Positions 43,555 through 52,937 of a stretch of DNA of 64,000 bases are shown here, one piece after another. This DNA comes from Thermosaccharophagus gerlachensis (lineage in GTDB: Bacteria > Armatimonadota > Fervidibacteria > Fervidibacterales > Thermosaccharophagaceae), in contig JBGOEV010000004.1 in the NCBI GenBank assembly GCA_041538025.1, forward strand, positions 23,846-87,845. The letters are read 5' to 3'. A model generated the notes under the pieces. It worked only from the letters and a program-made list of their open reading frames with translations. It searched no databases and had not been told where the DNA came from. How positions within the stretch are numbered: position 1 is the first letter of the stretch; the number at the start of each line of letters is the position of its first letter. A program made the translations under genes and the position numbers.

Positions 43555-44556
43555 CTATTCGTTGGGGAATATGAGGGTCTTCATGCCTACTCCTTGACGC
43601 TTGTATTCTAAAGCTCTTTCAAGTTCTTCAAGAGGCATGCGATGGGTTATCAACGGTTCTATCTCAATCAATCCACGCATCAGTAGGTTTAATGCGGTTT
43701 CAAAATCGTATCCCAAGCTGAATGCCCCTGTGATGGTTAGCTCACGCCTGTAAACTTCAAACGGACTCAATCGGATGTATGCGTCCCTTGGTGCAACACC
43801 GAATATGAGTATCCTGCCACCGTCCTTTGTGAATGTCGGCATCTCCTCAATGACATTTGCAGAACCAGTTGCATCTATTACCACTTCATAAGAGTTTGTA
43901 TGGATTGCCTTGTCAGCTTCAATTTCTGAGCTTAACAAGGCTGTCAAACCGAGCGTGCTCGCAGTTTTGAGTCTCTCTTCAACTAAGTCCACAACCACAA
44001 CTTCAGCTGCACCACGAAGCTTGCATAGCTGTGCGAGGAGGAGCCCAATTGGTCCAGAACCAAAAATGAGAACGCGCTCGCCAAAGCCCACATCTACTGC
44101 TTTTATACCGTTTACGCAACATGCCAAAGGTTCAACGAACGCCCCCGCTTCAAACGACATATCGCCGATTGAAAAAACATTTTCGGAACGCACAACACAA
44201 TACTGTGCAAATCCACCATCAATATGCACACCATACGCAAGCATGCTTTCACAAAGGTTTGGACGACCTCGCTTACACATTTCACATATCCCGCATGAAA
44301 CATTTGGTTGGATGGCAACCCTCTCACCAACAGAGATATGGCTAACTCCTTCACCTACCTCCACCACAACCCCGCAAAACTCGTGTCCCATTACGATTGG
44401 GTAGCTCGCTATGAACTCGCCCTCATATATATGCAGGTCAGTTCCGCAAACACCACAAGCCATTACCTTGACGATTACATCACCCTCATCCGCTTTTGGC
44501 TGTTCAACATCAGTGATAATGAGTTCCCTTGGCGCTTTAACTACTGCTGCTTTCAT
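43555..44556 (-). CDS. Zinc-dependent medium-chain alcohol/polyol dehydrogenase
   Basis: The catalytic zinc site is in CGVCGTDLHIYEG and GHEFCGVVVEVGEGV, and the structural zinc site is the four-cysteine lobe CGICEMCKRGRPNLC. The NAD-binding motif GSGPIGLLLAQLCKLRGA follows. The pattern fits sorbitol or threonine dehydrogenase-like enzymes acting on polyols. At 333 residues it is slightly short. AAGGTGA precedes the ATG. It lies between the GH172 gene and a Gfo/Idh/MocA gene, so sugar or polyol oxidation is likely. Confidence 0.9.
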   Translation of the reverse strand: MKAAVVKAPRELIITDVEQPKADEGDVIVKVMACGVCGTDLHIYEGEFIASYPIVMGHEFCGVVVEVGEGVSHISVGERVAIQPNVSCGICEMCKRGRPNLCESMLAYGVHIDGGFAQYCVVRSENVFSIGDMSFEAGAFVEPLACCVNGIKAVDVGFGERVLIFGSGPIGLLLAQLCKLRGAAEVVVVDLVEERLKTASTLGLTALLSSEIEADKAIHTNSYEVVIDATGSANVIEEMPTFTKDGGRILIFGVAPRDAYIRLSPFEVYRRELTITGAFSLGYDFETALNLLMRGLIEIEPLITHRMPLEELERALEYKRQGVGMKTLIFPNE

Positions 44557-44603
44557 TCCATGTCACCTTTACGCCGATGTATTTGTAGGTTGCCGAAACG
44601 CAC

Positions 44604-47399
44604 TTACTTTGGCGTCAGCGTGATACAGTCAATGCCCATGAAGTAGTTGGTTGATTTCTCATTTTTCCCGATGGTCCTAAACTCTATTGTGTGTTTCCCT
44701 TCGGACAGCTCAATGATGCCAAAGTTCACTTTGCCCGAAGGCTCAACTGTTGGGCTATATCCATCAAATGGCTTCCCAACAACTTTACCATCTACAAGCA
44801 CTTCAACGATGCCATAATCTGGTGCTTTGGTAAAGTAAATATCCAGCTCATAGTTTCGTCTCTCACCGACTTCAAACTCAAGCACAACACGCAAGTTGAG
44901 CTCCCCAGGGCAAAAGAGTTGGTTTTCGTTGCTCCACCTCTCGGCTCCCCATGGCGACATATTCTGTATCACAGGGCGACAACGCTCAAACTTCAATATC
45001 TTGAGTTGCTCAGCTTCAATTGCACCCTCAACAAGAACCCTCACGAGGCGTATGTAATCAATACCAACTTCAAAGCCACCAGAGCGCTCGTCCTTTCCAA
45101 CAATCTCGCACCGTAGCAAATTCGCTTCTCCTCCAGTTAGCTCAACACTTCCAAGTTGAATTTCGTTCCCGAGCCTTTCGGTATCAGCGTAGCAGTTTAT
45201 TGGTTCTCCGAGCGCTTTACCCGAAACGCTGAAGCGGACGATGCCCCCTTTAGGGCTGTTTGTCATTCTGGCGTTCAAGATGAATTTGCCCTTCAATTCT
45301 TTCGGCAATTGCAATTCAACCCATCTGTTTGCCCCATCCGAAGCGATATGTAGTTGTGCCCATCCGCTCCATTCCATGCGCCCATCTTCAATGTTCACTT
45401 TAACGCCATCGGATGATTTAACTGGTAATCCTTCAGCCTCAATTGCTCTCCTTACCTTTGGGCTCTGGCGCAGCTCAAGTGCATCAAGGAGCAAATGCTT
45501 CTCTTTCACTTCAAGCTCTTGCACCACGATTTGCAGTCTTGAGATAGGTGGGCGCATCCTAACTCTGCCGAGCCTCAACATCGGAGAGTCAGCAAATGGC
45601 TTTTGGAACTCGCCGACTGCTTTACCATCAACAAGCACTTTAAATGCGGGTTGCTCAAGCCCCATAGCAGAGTGCAGGATAAGCTCATACACATCCTCTT
45701 GCTTTATCGGTATCAAGAGCGCAAACTCGTTTGTTTCCTTTGATGGAGCGAACAAGATAGCTCTATCACCCGATAGCTCCACTCGCGTCTCTTCCCCGCT
45801 CACTATCTTGATGCCTTCCTTAGCTTCCACTTTCACATCCTCAAGCTCAACTGCACCTATTATGCGCTTCGGTATCGGCAGGCGTTGAGAAACTTCAACA
45901 GGCTTGAAAAAATCGCTATGTGGTTCAACCTGATACCAATATGCAACGCTCGTGTAATCCTTGTCTGTGTCGTAATTCTCAATTGTGAAGCGGATTGATT
46001 TGTAAAACGGTATAGCATCAGCGATATGCCATCTATAGACGCTTGTCTTACCAGCGTGGTCTGGGCGCTCACGTAGTATGCAGCCATGTAGTGGATGGAT
46101 GAATGGTCTAAAGCCCCACGCATCACCAAAGTAATCTTCGCTACCTGTTCCAAATATTGATGGGAAGGCTTCACCATCAATCCATACCTTCTCGTCGCCT
46201 TCACCCCACCAACCGGGTTCTGGGTTATCAATGCTGAGCGACGTGCCAACATATTTTCCAACACCCTTAGCCTCCAAGAAGGGGTAATCAAAGGTCTTGC
46301 ATGGTGCTTCACGGCGCCACTTGGCATGGAAGTAGCCTATCATTTCTGGTAGTTGCACATCTCGCTCGCATTCAATGGAGAACTCCACTACCACTTCGGC
46401 TTTCCCTTCGTTGAGCAGTTCAATTCGTGCTCCCTTCTTGAACGGCATCGGAAAATAGCAATATGCTCCTTCACCTGTCACGCCCATAGGAAGCGATGTA
46501 TATTCCCTAAAGCCAAAACCACACCCAAAGAAATCACCAATCGGACACCATATGCTTGGTTCTTTTTCATCGTCCCAAAATGCCATAATGACCAGCTTGC
46601 GATAAACCAACATTTCGTTTGATTCAACCTTAAAGCGCAGCGAACGGATTATGCCAGGTCCAGCAAGTTGCGCTATAGCGTGGCGCTGTGATGGAGCAAG
46701 CTTAAGCTTACCTGTGATTCGTTCAACCTTCACATCCTGTGGATGCGGGTTCTCACCAGAGCGCTTTAGGACTTCAATCACCCTTTTGAGAGCTTCCATC
46801 TCTTCTTCTGTGAGGGGCAGCCTGAATGTTTCAATTTGCCAGTCCTTTGGAAATGTCACGTAAGTGATGTGATAATATTGCCCGTGCGGTTTATCTGCGG
46901 TCACTTTACATCGCTTTGCGAACGGTATAGGAAGATAGCAATTTGCACCCCTGCCATGATAGCCACAGAGTGGCGAGAGGAATGGCTCAAAGTCACCTTT
47001 GAAAAGCTGTTGGAACTCAAACTCAAGTGGCTTCTCAGCATCATCAAGGTAAAAGCGTATTTTGCCCTGTGGGTTTGCAGACCATATCCTAACGATGCAT
47101 CCACTCCCTTCAATTTCTGCCATCACAGCTTCACCGTTCTCTTCAATCCGCAGGTAATTCCCCCAGTCCTTGTTAGCACCCCAGTTTGGTTCGTCTGGCG
47201 ATTTGCTTGCCCTGTCATAGCTTGAAAATTGAGCGCACTTGACACCCTCCTCAATCAACGGCAGATTCCTTAAGTCCACGATGCGCCAGAGCATATCAAC
47301 AAACGATATCTTCCGCTTAACCTGTTGAGCATGGAGTGGAAATGCGAGAAGGTTAATCAACACGAAGGCAGATAGAAACAACCACCTCACCTTGTTCAT
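44604..47399 (-). CDS. Secreted GH172 (DUF2961) glycoside hydrolase with three C-terminal beta modules
   Basis: A signal peptide (WLFLSAFVLINLLAFPLHA) starts the protein. Residues about 30-500 carry the DUF2961/GH172 domain (SSYDRASKSPDEPNWGANKDWGNYLR, GSGCIVRIWSANPQGKIRFYLDD, FPSIFGTGSEDYFGDAWGF). GH172 enzymes act on fructofuranosides and arabinofuranosides (e.g. difructose anhydride synthase/hydrolase). From about 510 there are three tandem modules of 120-140 residues, each ending with a G-x-D-x-I-x-L strand, like carbohydrate-binding beta sandwiches. At 931 residues it is about twice the catalytic domain. AAAGGTGAG supports the start. It is exported, perhaps via the type II system at the window start. 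Confidence 0.88.
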   Translation of the reverse strand: MNKVRWLFLSAFVLINLLAFPLHAQQVKRKISFVDMLWRIVDLRNLPLIEEGVKCAQFSSYDRASKSPDEPNWGANKDWGNYLRIEENGEAVMAEIEGSGCIVRIWSANPQGKIRFYLDDAEKPLEFEFQQLFKGDFEPFLSPLCGYHGRGANCYLPIPFAKRCKVTADKPHGQYYHITYVTFPKDWQIETFRLPLTEEEMEALKRVIEVLKRSGENPHPQDVKVERITGKLKLAPSQRHAIAQLAGPGIIRSLRFKVESNEMLVYRKLVIMAFWDDEKEPSIWCPIGDFFGCGFGFREYTSLPMGVTGEGAYCYFPMPFKKGARIELLNEGKAEVVVEFSIECERDVQLPEMIGYFHAKWRREAPCKTFDYPFLEAKGVGKYVGTSLSIDNPEPGWWGEGDEKVWIDGEAFPSIFGTGSEDYFGDAWGFRPFIHPLHGCILRERPDHAGKTSVYRWHIADAIPFYKSIRFTIENYDTDKDYTSVAYWYQVEPHSDFFKPVEVSQRLPIPKRIIGAVELEDVKVEAKEGIKIVSGEETRVELSGDRAILFAPSKETNEFALLIPIKQEDVYELILHSAMGLEQPAFKVLVDGKAVGEFQKPFADSPMLRLGRVRMRPPISRLQIVVQELEVKEKHLLLDALELRQSPKVRRAIEAEGLPVKSSDGVKVNIEDGRMEWSGWAQLHIASDGANRWVELQLPKELKGKFILNARMTNSPKGGIVRFSVSGKALGEPINCYADTERLGNEIQLGSVELTGGEANLLRCEIVGKDERSGGFEVGIDYIRLVRVLVEGAIEAEQLKILKFERCRPVIQNMSPWGAERWSNENQLFCPGELNLRVVLEFEVGERRNYELDIYFTKAPDYGIVEVLVDGKVVGKPFDGYSPTVEPSGKVNFGIIELSEGKHTIEFRTIGKNEKSTNYFMGIDCITLTPK

Positions 47400-47450
47400 T
47401 TCACACTCACCTTTCTCACAAAGGAGTTGAACATCGCATGTTAACCGCTT

Positions 47451-48452
47451 TCAAACGAGGCTAACTGGCTTGCCAGTCTCCATTGATTTGTTTGCTGCGA
47501 GTGTTACTTCAGCCGTTTTCACGCCATCGGCATATGGTGACTTTATTAGGGAAGCATCGCCCGTTAGGAGGGCTTCAATAAACGCCCTATCCTCAATTTC
47601 AAAGATGTTGGGTTCTCCAGCTACCTCAATTATGTCTTCCCCGACGCGCATTATGCGGGCTCTATGTTCCCAGCCTGTAAACAGCGCCGTCATCTTAGTC
47701 GCGTAAACACTGAGGCTGACGCCACCGCCACCTGCATTCGCAGCACAGCAAGCCCACAGGTTAGCCACTGCCCCATTTTCAAACCTCAAGTTTACAACGC
47801 TTGCATCCTCAATTGTGTAGTTAGGTGGCACATCTTTGTTTAGCCCCTTCGCTGCGAAGGCATGCACCTCAACAACTTCACCAAACAAAAAGCGTGCCAA
47901 GTCAACTGTATGTGTCACCTGCTCATGAAACTGACCGCCACTCTTATCCTTTTCAACCCACCAGCGCCAAATCCCTGCTGTCGGACGAGGTGTCCCACCA
48001 ATCCATCCCCCAAGCAACAGTATCGGCACATCGTCCTTAAGCAACTCACGCACCATGCCAACACCACGCCTGTATCTGTTCATGTAACCGACACTCGTCA
48101 TGAGACCTTTCTCCTCAACTGCAGAGGCTATCTCCCTTATAAGTCCGATGTCAAGCCCAACTGGCTTCTCAACAAAGAACGGTATTCCAGCTTCAACAAG
48201 CTTTAGCTCAATCCCGTGTGCGTAAGGTGGTAGCCCAATCCAAACGGCATCAAGCTCAACTTCCTTTATCATCACCTCTGCATTGTCAAAGGCTTTCCCG
48301 CCATGTTGCTTTACTGCAGCGGATGCTCGCTCAATATCTATGTCGCAGAATGCAACAAGCTCAACCTCAGGTATGGTTTTCAAAGCGTTCATATGCTGTT
48401 GCGCGATACCACCACACCCTACAAATCCAACTCGCACCTTTCTCTCTCCCAT
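47451..48452 (-). CDS. Gfo/Idh/MocA-family oxidoreductase
   Basis: The Rossmann motif is RVGFVGCGGIAQQHMNAL, and the active-site region is PFFVEKPVGLDIGLIREIA with the Lys of EKP. A downstream DKSGGQFHEQVTHTVDLARFLFG segment has the His typical of the family. It probably oxidises a sugar or sugar acid with NAD. GGAGGTG lies upstream of ATG 48452. It heads the minus-strand sugar block (this gene, GH172, dehydrogenase, second oxidoreductase), across from a divergent membrane-protein gene. Confidence 0.9.
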   Translation of the reverse strand: MGERKVRVGFVGCGGIAQQHMNALKTIPEVELVAFCDIDIERASAAVKQHGGKAFDNAEVMIKEVELDAVWIGLPPYAHGIELKLVEAGIPFFVEKPVGLDIGLIREIASAVEEKGLMTSVGYMNRYRRGVGMVRELLKDDVPILLLGGWIGGTPRPTAGIWRWWVEKDKSGGQFHEQVTHTVDLARFLFGEVVEVHAFAAKGLNKDVPPNYTIEDASVVNLRFENGAVANLWACCAANAGGGGVSLSVYATKMTALFTGWEHRARIMRVGEDIIEVAGEPNIFEIEDRAFIEALLTGDASLIKSPYADGVKTAEVTLAANKSMETGKPVSLV

Positions 48453-48540
48453 CACATCACACCTCCATGAGAGGTTCTTGAATCATCTCATAGCGATATT
48501 TTGCTTGTCTAAAGCCACATTGTAACACCATGCCATCCTG

Positions 48541-48578
48541 TGTAAATGCATACTGCCATGAATTTACAACTTGGCAGT
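48541..48578. promoter_or_regulatory. Two interleaved inverted repeats in a divergent intergenic region
   Basis: TGTAAAT (48541-48547) is complementary to ATTTACA (48562-48568), and ACTGCCA (48552-48558) to TGGCAGT (48572-48578). The order A-B-A'-B' is that of an H-type pseudoknot or of mutually exclusive hairpins. The region lies 86-100 bases from both divergent starts. Confidence 0.45.
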
Positions 48579-48612
48579 GTTGTGAGCATTCTGATTGTAA
48601 GGATGGCTCTTT

Positions 48613-48627
48613 AGCCTGCCTGAGGCT
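48613..48627 (+). other. Small hairpin before the membrane-protein gene
   Basis: AGCCT (48613-48617) and AGGCT (48623-48627) form a five-pair stem around GCCTG, 48 bases before the start of the next gene. No T run follows. With the interleaved repeats upstream it would make the leader strongly structured. Confidence 0.3.
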
Positions 48628-48674
48628 TCATTCTCATGCCTGCCGAACCAACCTTTAGGTGAGAGGGTGCAAGG

Positions 48675-50480
48675 ATGATTCAAACCGTTGTGTGGGCTGG
48701 TGAGTCTCGCTGGGTCAAGCGCTTTGCGATTATCTTTTTGAGCCTGACATGGCTACCATACTTTATCGCATTTCTTCTAACACCACCACACATGAGTTAT
48801 ATGTGGCTGTTGGGAAACCCCGATGACCAAAATGTGCACCTAATGTGGGCGAGGCAGGCTGCTGATTGTGCATTCGGTTTCAAAGACCTTTACACAACTG
48901 AGAAGCACCAAGGGATGTTCTTTCATTTGCCTGCCTTCTTCATCGGCAAATTGCATGCTGTAACGAAACTCCCGTTACATATGCTCTATCAGGTGATGCG
49001 CACCATCGCTGTCTATGTGCTTCTTATCTACGCTTATAAGCTCGCATCATTCAGCTTTGAGCAAGTTGAGATAAGACGGGCATTTATCCTCTTCCTATGT
49101 TTCTCCTCTGGCTTTGGATGGCTCTCATGGGTTTGCAGAAACTGGCTTGGCTTAAATGCTCCACAGCTCGTTGATTTCAGTGAAGGTCTTGTTATGCCAG
49201 AAGCTATCACATTTCTTGCTGTGCTTGTTGCACCTCTCACTGCGCTTGGAATTGCCATGCAGGTGTTCGTTATAACTTCGCTCACCTCATATGCTTTTGA
49301 GAAAAAGCTGTCCCAGCTTATATTGGCTGGGTTGGTCTCGTTCCTGCTGGGCAACGCACATACTTACGCAGCTATAACAATGCTCATCTTTCTTCTTCTT
49401 TGGTGCCCCACGCATTTGATATGGTCAATAGCACTTTGCGGAATTTGGAAAGCACATAACATAGGGCGTGAGGGTGAAAGTTTTCAAAAGCATCTAACTT
49501 GCATCCCCTTCGTTGTATCCATTATTGTCGTCGTCATATGCGCCTTAATTGGCATGCTCCCACAATTGTTTGCCTTTATGGGTGACATAGCGTTTAGGGA
49601 GAAAGCGCTCACTCCAACGCTCACACCACCGTTGAGTATACTTACTGCAAGTTATGGGTTTCTTGTGCCTTTGTCTCTCATCGGTTTAGTCTTTGGGGTG
49701 ATGAACAAGTGGCGCATGCTACCCATGGTGATTGCTTGGCTGTTCGGAACGCTCATTGCGATCTACTTGCCCGTGAGCTTCCAAAGGAAGTTGATTGAAG
49801 GCTTCCATATACCTTTATGCTTGCTTTCTGCTTACGCTGTATCGGGAATTTGCTCAGCCATCGCGAGGGCGCTGACACGGAGAAAAAATGGGCTCACCTA
49901 TGACCCAAGTAAAGTCATTTATGTTGGTGCGACAACTTTAACACTGCTCATGTTTCCATCCAACGGCGCATATATCTTGTTGAACATGCACTGGCTTTTA
50001 AAAAACAACATCCTTGCAGAACGCCTTCTACAGCCACCTTATTACCTTACGCATGACCAACTCCGCTTGATGAATTGGCTCAGGGAGAACACAAACCCAC
50101 ATGACTCCGTTTTATGCAGCCCGATGCTTGGCAATTACATACCACCGCTAACTGGTAGGGCTGTCTTCATTGGGCATTGGGCTGAGACATTGCACTTCAT
50201 TAAAAAGCTTCGCATCGTTATGAGCTGTTATAGATGGGAGTGGAAGAAAGAGCAGTTGGCTCTTTGGCTGAGCTTGGTAGGGGAGCATAATGTGCGGTTT
50301 GTTGTGGTGACGGATTTTGAGCGTGGCATCGCTGGTGGCGATGTTTCACTGCCCCCATTTTGCAAGCTTGTGATCAAGTTTGGTAATGATGCTATCTATA
50401 ATGTTGATGTTGCGTCGCTTGCTTCAATCTCTATCAAGCTTGAGCAGTCACAGAAAGTTGGGCATGGAAGGACAAAGTGA
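48675..50480 (+). CDS. Large polytopic membrane protein, possibly GT-C-type glycosyltransferase
   Basis: About ten to twelve transmembrane helices across 600 residues, with an early periplasmic loop carrying NPDDQNVHLMWARQ (an acidic pair near residue 50, as in GT-C enzymes). A long C-terminal stretch after residue 430 (YYLTHDQLRLMNWLRENTNPHDSVLCSP) looks like a soluble periplasmic domain. Acidic pairs in the first loop and the helix count suggest a lipid-linked sugar transferase, but I do not recognise a specific family. The ATG follows AAGG. It ends 6 bases before the YfhO-like gene, so the two are probably one operon. Confidence 0.7.
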   Translation: MIQTVVWAGESRWVKRFAIIFLSLTWLPYFIAFLLTPPHMSYMWLLGNPDDQNVHLMWARQAADCAFGFKDLYTTEKHQGMFFHLPAFFIGKLHAVTKLPLHMLYQVMRTIAVYVLLIYAYKLASFSFEQVEIRRAFILFLCFSSGFGWLSWVCRNWLGLNAPQLVDFSEGLVMPEAITFLAVLVAPLTALGIAMQVFVITSLTSYAFEKKLSQLILAGLVSFLLGNAHTYAAITMLIFLLLWCPTHLIWSIALCGIWKAHNIGREGESFQKHLTCIPFVVSIIVVVICALIGMLPQLFAFMGDIAFREKALTPTLTPPLSILTASYGFLVPLSLIGLVFGVMNKWRMLPMVIAWLFGTLIAIYLPVSFQRKLIEGFHIPLCLLSAYAVSGICSAIARALTRRKNGLTYDPSKVIYVGATTLTLLMFPSNGAYILLNMHWLLKNNILAERLLQPPYYLTHDQLRLMNWLRENTNPHDSVLCSPMLGNYIPPLTGRAVFIGHWAETLHFIKKLRIVMSCYRWEWKKEQLALWLSLVGEHNVRFVVVTDFERGIAGGDVSLPPFCKLVIKFGNDAIYNVDVASLASISIKLEQSQKVGHGRTK

Positions 50481-50486
50481 TGGACT

Positions 50487-52937
50487 ATGTTCAACCGTTA
50501 TAGACACACTGTTTTCTTGGCATTGCTCGTCATAATTGCAGTTGCGCTCATCCACAAAGTTTTGTTCTTCGGCAAAGTGCTCCTTCCAGCTGACCTATTG
50601 CTTGTAATGACACCTTGGCGATATCACGCAAAGGAACTCTTCCCAGAGTTTGTGAGGGTGCACGCACCGTTGCTTGATGTGATACAGCAATACTACCCAT
50701 GGCGCAAGTTCTATTCCGAGAGCTTAAAAGAAGGAGAACTACCCCTTTGGAATCCATACATGTTCAGCGGGGCTACTTTTGTCGGGAACGGTCAGTCGGC
50801 TATATTTTATCCACTCAACCTTCTCTTCGTTTTCATGCCAGTTGATGTTGGGTTTGGTTGGTTCGTGTTAATCCACATGCTTATAGCAGCCTTTGGCACA
50901 TACGCGCTACTTACACTGTGGAGGGTGCACTCAGCACCTGCCTTCATCGGGGCTTGCTCATTCATGCTTTGTGGCTTCTTGGTAGCGTGGCTCAATTACA
51001 TCACGATACTATGCACAGCTGTATGGCTCCCGGTTTGCGTGGCAGTGTATGAGTATAGTTTGAGGCGCTCAGAGCAAGGACGCTCAATACCTCATATTCT
51101 TTTAGCCGCGTTCCTTTCATCTTTACCACTGGCGTTGTCAGCGCTCGCAGGTCATATGCAGATGGCTTTCTATGTTTGGTTTTCTTTACTCATTTACGCA
51201 CTCGTTAGATGTATTCAAGCTTCGGTGTGCGTTCGTGAAAAAGGTTTGCAGTGTGTTGTTGAGGTGGCAGGACAGCATATACTGTTTTTCATCTTCTCGC
51301 TTGTTTTTGCGTTGATGCTTTCATCACCGCAGTTGTTGCCATCGCTTGAGCTTTCAAGGATGTGCACTCGTGCAGGTCGGTTCAACTATGATGCTGTGCT
51401 CGCAAACAGCCTTCAACCAGAGCAATGGATCAGGTTAATCGTTCCCAACTTCTTCGGCAATTACAGGGATGGCACACATTGGAGTCCGTTTGAAGTTTTC
51501 AACTTCATTGAACGAACTGGCTATGTTGGCTTGTTACCACTTTTGCTTGCTTCAATTGGGTGCGCATTTAAGCACTCACTCCGCTTTTTCGCCATTTGCA
51601 TCTTCATCATCGGTTTTATGCTCGCTACAGGCTCCCCGATTTATCTACTGCTTGGGATGTTGCCCGGCATACAACAGATGGTTGGTGCTTCAAGGGCTTT
51701 GCTCATGTTTGATTTCTCAATAGCTTTACTTGCAGCTCTGGGCGCACAAGCTATTATCTCAATGCGTAATGAGCGTTCATTGGAGCGCAAAAGGATACTA
51801 CGCTTCATCCTCATGCCATGTGCTATATCCGTGGCTTTGATGATACTTTCATGCGCTTACGGCATGAGTTGCTTTTGGGATGTTATAGCCACATCGCCAC
51901 TTGCAGGCTATGAACGATGGCAGCTCTACAGGGCTTCCATCTTGCTCATCTTGAGTTGCTTCGCTATCGCCTTTGCCTTACACCGTTTAACTGCAAAATT
52001 ATCATCAGCGGTGATGATAGCGCTTGTGGTTGCAGACCTATTCTCATTTGCGTATGACCTCAACCCATCTTGCGATAGGCGCATGGTCTTCTTTTGGACT
52101 GACTCCTTGCGCTGGATAAGTGAACACATTGGCAGACACCGTATTATGGCTATCGGCACAGACGCAATAAAACATTGGATGCCTTCAAACACGCCTATGG
52201 TCTATAGGTTGAGAGATGCACAAGGCTCTGATTCGCTATGGACTATGCGGTATGCTCGTTTCCTAAAGTGCATTGATCCAGACCTCCCCGGCTTCTCGCT
52301 TGATAACTTAGATTCACAACTGCTTGATCTGGTGTCGGTGAAGTTCTTCATATCTGGCGCACCAATTGAGCACGCCAAGAAGAACATAAAAGAACTCCAA
52401 GCTTCAGACATGTGGCTGTATGAAAACTTGGATGTCTTTCCGAGAGCCTTTATGGTGACAGATTGGTTGATTGTAGATTCGCCACAGCAGTCCTTTTCAC
52501 TTGTTTGCGAAGCTGATAGGCATCGTATCAACCTGATGGATAAAGCCATTATTGAGCTACCTGAACGGTCAAAGCAGTATAAGCTCGCCTCACCAACCAC
52601 AAAACATAAACGCGGCAACGTCACAATTGTGCTTGATGCACCAAACAGATTGATGCTTGATGCTACCTCTTTTGGGACTCAGGTGCTCGTTATCGCCGAC
52701 TCTTATTACCCAGGTTGGAGAGCATATGTTGATGGCGAGCACAAACCGCTGTTCATTGTTGATTATGTGTTCAGGGGTTTGTTCGTGCCCTCTGGAAGAC
52801 ACATCGTTTGGCTTTCGTATGAGCCAACATCGGTGCTCATAGGTGTCTATACTGCTTGTGTCTGCATGTCCATGTTTGTTGGCGTCGCTGTTTTGCTCCT
52901 CTTACGTAGGTATCATTCATCACAACCAGCGATGTAA
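50487..52937 (+). CDS. YfhO-like large membrane protein
   Basis: About thirteen transmembrane segments, opening with KVLLPADLLLVMTPWRYHAKEL and QQYYPWRKFYSESLKEGELPLWNPYMFSGA, signatures of the YfhO family (bacterial membrane proteins linked to glycosylation of lipoteichoic acid or glycolipids). The C-terminal third is soluble, with 'VLVIADSYYPGWRAYVDGEHKPL' and a final transmembrane helix. Function is inferred from family: a GT-C-fold sugar transferase acting outside. The last 18 bases overlap the convergent hydrolase gene. Confidence 0.85.
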   Translation: MFNRYRHTVFLALLVIIAVALIHKVLFFGKVLLPADLLLVMTPWRYHAKELFPEFVRVHAPLLDVIQQYYPWRKFYSESLKEGELPLWNPYMFSGATFVGNGQSAIFYPLNLLFVFMPVDVGFGWFVLIHMLIAAFGTYALLTLWRVHSAPAFIGACSFMLCGFLVAWLNYITILCTAVWLPVCVAVYEYSLRRSEQGRSIPHILLAAFLSSLPLALSALAGHMQMAFYVWFSLLIYALVRCIQASVCVREKGLQCVVEVAGQHILFFIFSLVFALMLSSPQLLPSLELSRMCTRAGRFNYDAVLANSLQPEQWIRLIVPNFFGNYRDGTHWSPFEVFNFIERTGYVGLLPLLLASIGCAFKHSLRFFAICIFIIGFMLATGSPIYLLLGMLPGIQQMVGASRALLMFDFSIALLAALGAQAIISMRNERSLERKRILRFILMPCAISVALMILSCAYGMSCFWDVIATSPLAGYERWQLYRASILLILSCFAIAFALHRLTAKLSSAVMIALVVADLFSFAYDLNPSCDRRMVFFWTDSLRWISEHIGRHRIMAIGTDAIKHWMPSNTPMVYRLRDAQGSDSLWTMRYARFLKCIDPDLPGFSLDNLDSQLLDLVSVKFFISGAPIEHAKKNIKELQASDMWLYENLDVFPRAFMVTDWLIVDSPQQSFSLVCEADRHRINLMDKAIIELPERSKQYKLASPTTKHKRGNVTIVLDAPNRLMLDATSFGTQVLVIADSYYPGWRAYVDGEHKPLFIVDYVFRGLFVPSGRHIVWLSYEPTSVLIGVYTACVCMSMFVGVAVLLLLRRYHSSQPAM

